A DNA stretch of 64,000 nucleotides, taken from the NCBI GenBank assembly GCA_003576535.1, contig QXCQ01000091.1, positions 237,877-301,876 of the forward strand. The letters run 5' to 3'. The stretch comes from Nakamurella silvestris (GTDB lineage: Bacteria; Actinomycetota; Actinomycetes; Mycobacteriales; Nakamurellaceae). The notes below the pieces were generated by a model. The model saw nothing but the letters and a program-made list of their open reading frames with translations, searched no databases and was not told where the DNA came from. Made by a program: the position numbers and the translations under genes. Below, piece after piece: positions 61,232 to 64,000 of the stretch. The first letter of the stretch is position 1; each line of letters begins with the position of its first letter.

Positions 61232-62153
61232 CCGCGCTCCTTGCCGACAACCGCGCAGTATGCAGCGAGCGCGATTGTCGAGAAGGAGCGCGGTCAGCAG
61301 GCCCGGCCACACACCCATCCCGCGAGCGGACCGTGACACCCCAAAACTGGGGGCGTGGACGTCCACTCGCGGGGCCGGCCACACACCAAACCCGCGAGCG
61401 GACTGTGACACCCCAAAACTGGGGGCGTGGACGTCCAGTCACGGGGCCCGGCCACACACCAAACCCGCGAGCGGACCGTGACACCCCAAGATCTGGGGCG
61501 TGGACGTCCACTCGCGGGAGGGCGGGATGCGGGAACCGACAGCCCGGTCGCCGTCCGCAGCCGCGCTCCATGCCGACAACCGCGCAGTATGCAGCGAGCG
61601 CGATCGTCGGGACGAAGCGCGCGCGCAGTATGCAGCGAGCGCGATCGTCGGGACGAAGCGCGCGCGCAGTATGCAGCGAGCGCGATCGTCGGGACGAAGC
61701 GCGGTCAGCAGGGCGCGTCACACATCCTCCCGCGACCGGACCGTGACACCCCAAAACTGGGGGCGTGGACGTCCACTCGCGGGCGGGCGGGATGCGGGCA
61801 CCCGACAGCAGAGTCGCCGCCCGCAGCCGCGCTCCATCCCGACGACCGCGCAGTATGCAGCGAGCGCGATCGTCGGGACGAAGCGCGGACAGAAGGGCGG
61901 GCCACACACCCGTCCCGCGAGCGGACCGTGACACCCCAAAACTGGGGGCGTGGACGTCCACTCGCGGGAGGGCGGGATGCGGGCACCCGACAGCAGAGTC
62001 ACCGCCCGCAGCCGCGCTCCATCCCGACAACCGCGCAGTATGCAGCGAGCGCGATCGTCGGGACGAAGCGCGGACAGAAGGGCGGGCCACACACCCGTCC
62101 CGCGAGCGGACCGTGACACCCCAAAACTGGGGGCGTGAACGTCCTCTCGCGGG
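61232..62153. repeat. Higher-order tandem array of two palindrome families (185-bp period)
   Basis: Nearly the whole gap between two convergent genes. Unit A is a 62-bp palindrome (CCGCGCTCC ... GGAGCGCGG; starts 61232, 61561, 61827, 62012). Unit B is a 55-bp palindrome (CCCGCGAGCGGACCGTGACA ... GTCCACTCGCGGG; starts 61319, 61391, 61464, 61729, 61914, 62099). From 61729 on, B-A pairs recur exactly every 185 bases. Inside the A unit at 61561 a 41-bp segment is tandemly triplicated (61581, 61622, 61663). The spacers are repeated too. Unit B is related to the 53-bp palindromes at 34.8, 37.5 and 39.9 kb. Confidence 0.95.
61581..61703. repeat. 41-bp direct repeat, three copies
   Basis: The segment CGCGCAGTATGCAGCGAGCG and the 21 bases after it are repeated head to tail at 61581, 61622 and 61663 without a mismatch that I can see. 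It is an internal expansion of one 62-bp palindrome. Confidence 0.93.
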
Positions 62154-62201
62154 AGACGCGGGGTGCGGGAACCGACAGCGCGGACAGAAGGGCCGGCCGG
62201 C

Positions 62202-63152
62202 CTACAGGCTGAGCAGGCGCTCCATCAGGATCGGCGCGAAGTCGGTGTCGATCCGCAGGGCGACGGCGCAGTGTGCCCCGCTCTGCTCCGGGTACCCGGC
62301 GTAGGAACCACGCAGATCGCAGATGGTCTGACCCCGCCCGGGGCCTTCGGTGTCGTCCACCACGACCCGGACCACCGGTGCCAGGTCCATCGCGATCCCA
62401 CCCACCGCAATGGCCGCGGCCAGCGGATCGTGCAGGGCAGAACAGCGCCGCCCCATGATCGGCTCGTAGAAGTCGAAGTACAGGTCCAGGATGCGGCCCA
62501 TCAACTGCGCCACCGGACGGTCGGATTCCAGCAGCCGCACCCGGTCCGGCTCCTCCAGGTTCTGCTGCATGGTGACGTCCAGCCCCACCAAGGTGATCGG
62601 CCAGTCCGCGGCCAGCACGATCGCGGAGGCCTTGGCGTCGTTGGCGATGTTCGCCTCAGCCACCGGACTCACGTTGCCGGGAACCAGCGCGGCGCCGCCC
62701 ATCACCGTGACGTGCGAGACCAGGCGCGGCAGTTCGGGTTCCAGTTCCAGGGCGAGGGCGATGTTGGTCAACGGACCGATGGTGATCAGGTGCAGCTCCC
62801 CGGGGTACCGGCGAGCCATCTCCACGATCAGTTCCGCGCCGCTCTGGGCCACCGGTCCCACCGGTGCCGGCGGCACCTCGACATTGCCGACCCCGTTGCG
62901 CCCGTGGATGTGTGGGACCCCACCGTCGAACGGCCGGTCGAGGAAATCCATCGCCCCGACCGCGACCGGGACATCGAGACGGTCGATCAGATGCAACAAC
63001 CGCAGGCTGTTCGTCGCCGCCTGCTCGGCCGTCACATTGCCCGACACCGTGCTGATCCCGACGAAGTCGATCGTCGGCTCGGAGGCCAGGTACAACAACG
63101 CCATCGCATCGTCGATACCGGTGTCGCAGTCGAGCAGGAACGGACGGGTCAT
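62202..63152 (-). CDS. Inosine/uridine-preferring nucleoside hydrolase
   Basis: A 316 aa N-ribohydrolase that releases the base from ribonucleosides. The Ca2+-binding signature PFLLDCDTGIDDAMALL is at 4-20, VTVMGGAA and ANIANDAKAS supply the substrate loops, and LHDPLAAAIAV carries the conserved His-Asp. It overlaps cobJ by 4 bases, an unusual partner; removal of nicotinamide or benzimidazole ribosides might link it to lower-ligand chemistry, but that is speculation. Confidence 0.92.
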   Translation of the reverse strand: MTRPFLLDCDTGIDDAMALLYLASEPTIDFVGISTVSGNVTAEQAATNSLRLLHLIDRLDVPVAVGAMDFLDRPFDGGVPHIHGRNGVGNVEVPPAPVGPVAQSGAELIVEMARRYPGELHLITIGPLTNIALALELEPELPRLVSHVTVMGGAALVPGNVSPVAEANIANDAKASAIVLAADWPITLVGLDVTMQQNLEEPDRVRLLESDRPVAQLMGRILDLYFDFYEPIMGRRCSALHDPLAAAIAVGGIAMDLAPVVRVVVDDTEGPGRGQTICDLRGSYAGYPEQSGAHCAVALRIDTDFAPILMERLLSL

Positions 63153-64000
63153 CGGGTGCTCATCTCGGGATCGGCGTGGGCGGGAGACGTTTCGGCCGGG
63201 CGGGCCACGGCAGCCACAGGCTCATCGGTGACGGTGACTGCCGGCGTCGACCGGCTGGTCCACACAGCACCGTTCGGAGAGAGGCGGGTGCCGGTCGAGC
63301 CGATGATCAGCAGGCACTTCATGTCGATCGTCGCCGGGTCGAGCTCGGCCAGGGTGGTGATCTGAACCTGCTCCGCGGCGCGGCCGACGTCCCGTCCGAT
63401 GATCACCGGAACACTGCCGCTGCGGTGCCGCAGCAGGACCTCTTGGGCCTGGGCGACCTGGGTGGTGCGGCTGCGTGAAGCCGGGTTGTAGATCGCGAGC
63501 ACCAGATCGGCCTGGGCGATCGCAGCCAGTCGCTGTTCGATCAGCTCCCAGGGCTTGAGCCGGTCCGACAGGGACATCACCGCGAAATCACCGCCGATGG
63601 GTGCCCCGGCCCGGGCGGCAACCGCCTGCACCGCCGTCATCGCGGGCAGGACGGTGATCCGAACCTGATGGTACGCAGGGTCTTCCGCGGCCTCGAAGAC
63701 GGCCGAGGCCATCCCGAACACACCGGCGTCACCGCCGGAGACCACCGCCACCCGCTCGCCCTGCAGGGCCAGGTCCAGGGCGAATCGGGCACGGTCGACC
63801 TCGACGGTGTTGCCGGAGGCGTGGCGCTGCAGGCCGGCCCGCTGGGGGATCCGGTCCAGATAGGGCGCGTATCCGACGATGTGGTCCACCTCGGCGAGGG
63901 CGGCCGTGACCTCCGGTGTGACCCAATGGCTCTCACCTGGCCCCATACCGAGGACGATCAGTTCGGCCGCCACCGCCGTCGACGGGTGACCGGTCGAAGC
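63149..64000 (-). CDS. cobJ: Precorrin-3B C17-methyltransferase, probably the C-terminal half of CobIJ (5' end outside window)
   Basis: Ring-contracting methyltransferase of the corrin pathway. AAELIVLGMGPGESHWVTPE, VAVVSGGDAGVFGMASAVFE and VIIGRDVGRAAEQVQIT match CobJ/CbiH. A GTG at 63973 could start a normal-sized protein of 274 aa, but it has no Shine-Dalgarno and the same frame is open to the window edge (ASTGHPSTA before it), which looks like a linker. M. tuberculosis has a CobI-CobJ fusion, so the same is likely here. The 3' end overlaps the nucleoside hydrolase gene. Confidence 0.9.
   Translation of the reverse strand, partial: ASTGHPSTAVAAELIVLGMGPGESHWVTPEVTAALAEVDHIVGYAPYLDRIPQRAGLQRHASGNTVEVDRARFALDLALQGERVAVVSGGDAGVFGMASAVFEAAEDPAYHQVRITVLPAMTAVQAVAARAGAPIGGDFAVMSLSDRLKPWELIEQRLAAIAQADLVLAIYNPASRSRTTQVAQAQEVLLRHRSGSVPVIIGRDVGRAAEQVQITTLAELDPATIDMKCLLIIGSTGTRLSPNGAVWTSRSTPAVTVTDEPVAAVARPAETSPAHADPEMSTR

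Noticed and set aside
61427-62116. Long open frames across the palindromic array that could be read as a 130-230 aa Arg-rich repetitive protein
   Set aside because: The frames are made only of the repeat units, have no ribosome site, exist on both strands and in several frames, and have no sensible composition. Repeat length not divisible by three (185) also breaks any fixed protein repeat.
61232-62153. CRISPR array
   Set aside because: The repeats are too long, each is itself a palindrome, and the spacers are as repetitive as the repeats. No cas genes are present.

Overview
The window is a 64 kb chromosomal segment from a high-GC Gram-positive bacterium of the Actinomycetota. Pointers are the lysine/alanine-rich tail on the HU protein, the IclR (NdgR/LtbR-type) regulator divergent from leuCD, a CFP-6-like PH-domain protein, a CmtR-like metal sensor, many GTG starts, several apparently leaderless genes, and an aerobic-type cobalamin pathway. 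The gene order hup-leuD-leuC-(iclR)-gltX-FAA hydrolase-leuB-serA-ilvC-ilvN-ilvB-PH protein ... gatB-gatA-gatC-ACT protein matches, from memory, the order in Mycobacterium tuberculosis (about Rv2986c to Rv3013), so the left two thirds is an old actinobacterial backbone with lineage-specific insertions. SLH repeats on a secreted protease resemble those of Propionibacteriaceae surface proteins; a propionibacterial relative is possible but not proven.

Region 1 (1-33.8 kb): branched-chain amino acid and serine synthesis (leuD, leuC, leuB, serA, ilvC, ilvN, ilvB, ilvD), glutamyl-tRNA synthetase beside tRNA-Glu and tRNA-Gln, and inserted surface or envelope genes: a subtilase with SLH repeats, a phytoene-desaturase-like oxidoreductase, a metal-responsive regulator with a cation transporter, an HTTM-like membrane pair, an acyltransferase-SGNH protein, a zinc-ribbon/DUF2510 protein with a Ser/Asp/Tyr-repeat partner, and three PH-domain proteins. 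ilvBN(C) is preceded by a textbook attenuator: a consensus promoter, a 9-codon leader peptide ending Leu-Leu-Val-Ile-Val, and a U-tailed terminator.

Region 2 (33.8-44.3 kb): a 2-hydroxyacid dehydrogenase, an ECF sigma factor translationally coupled to a membrane protein with three related modules, a Tat-type lipoprotein glucose/sorbosone dehydrogenase that seems to start at ATT, a MerR regulator with a clear operator, and gatCAB with an ACT-domain protein. With GluRS, tRNA-Glu and tRNA-Gln in region 1, gatCAB implies the indirect route to Gln-tRNA.

Region 3 (44.3-64 kb): a cobalamin supercluster with cobK, cbiB/cobD, cobU, cobS, cobT, cbtA, cbtB, two phosphoglycerate-mutase-fold proteins, cobA, a cbiA-cobC fusion, cobO, a chlI/chlD fusion, cobL, cobM and cobJ (probably the C-terminal half of a CobIJ fusion cut by the window edge). 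Two cobalamin riboswitches control the cobalt transporter operon and the chelatase-to-cobA operon. cobN, cobG and cobH are not in the window.

The most unusual content is intergenic. At least five families of long, nearly perfect palindromes sit between genes, often where genes converge, and several have fixed lengths: five copies of 70 bp, six copies of 62 bp and nine or so of 53-57 bp. Two of the families are interleaved into a roughly 0.9 kb higher-order tandem array with a 185 bp period at 61.2-62.15 kb.
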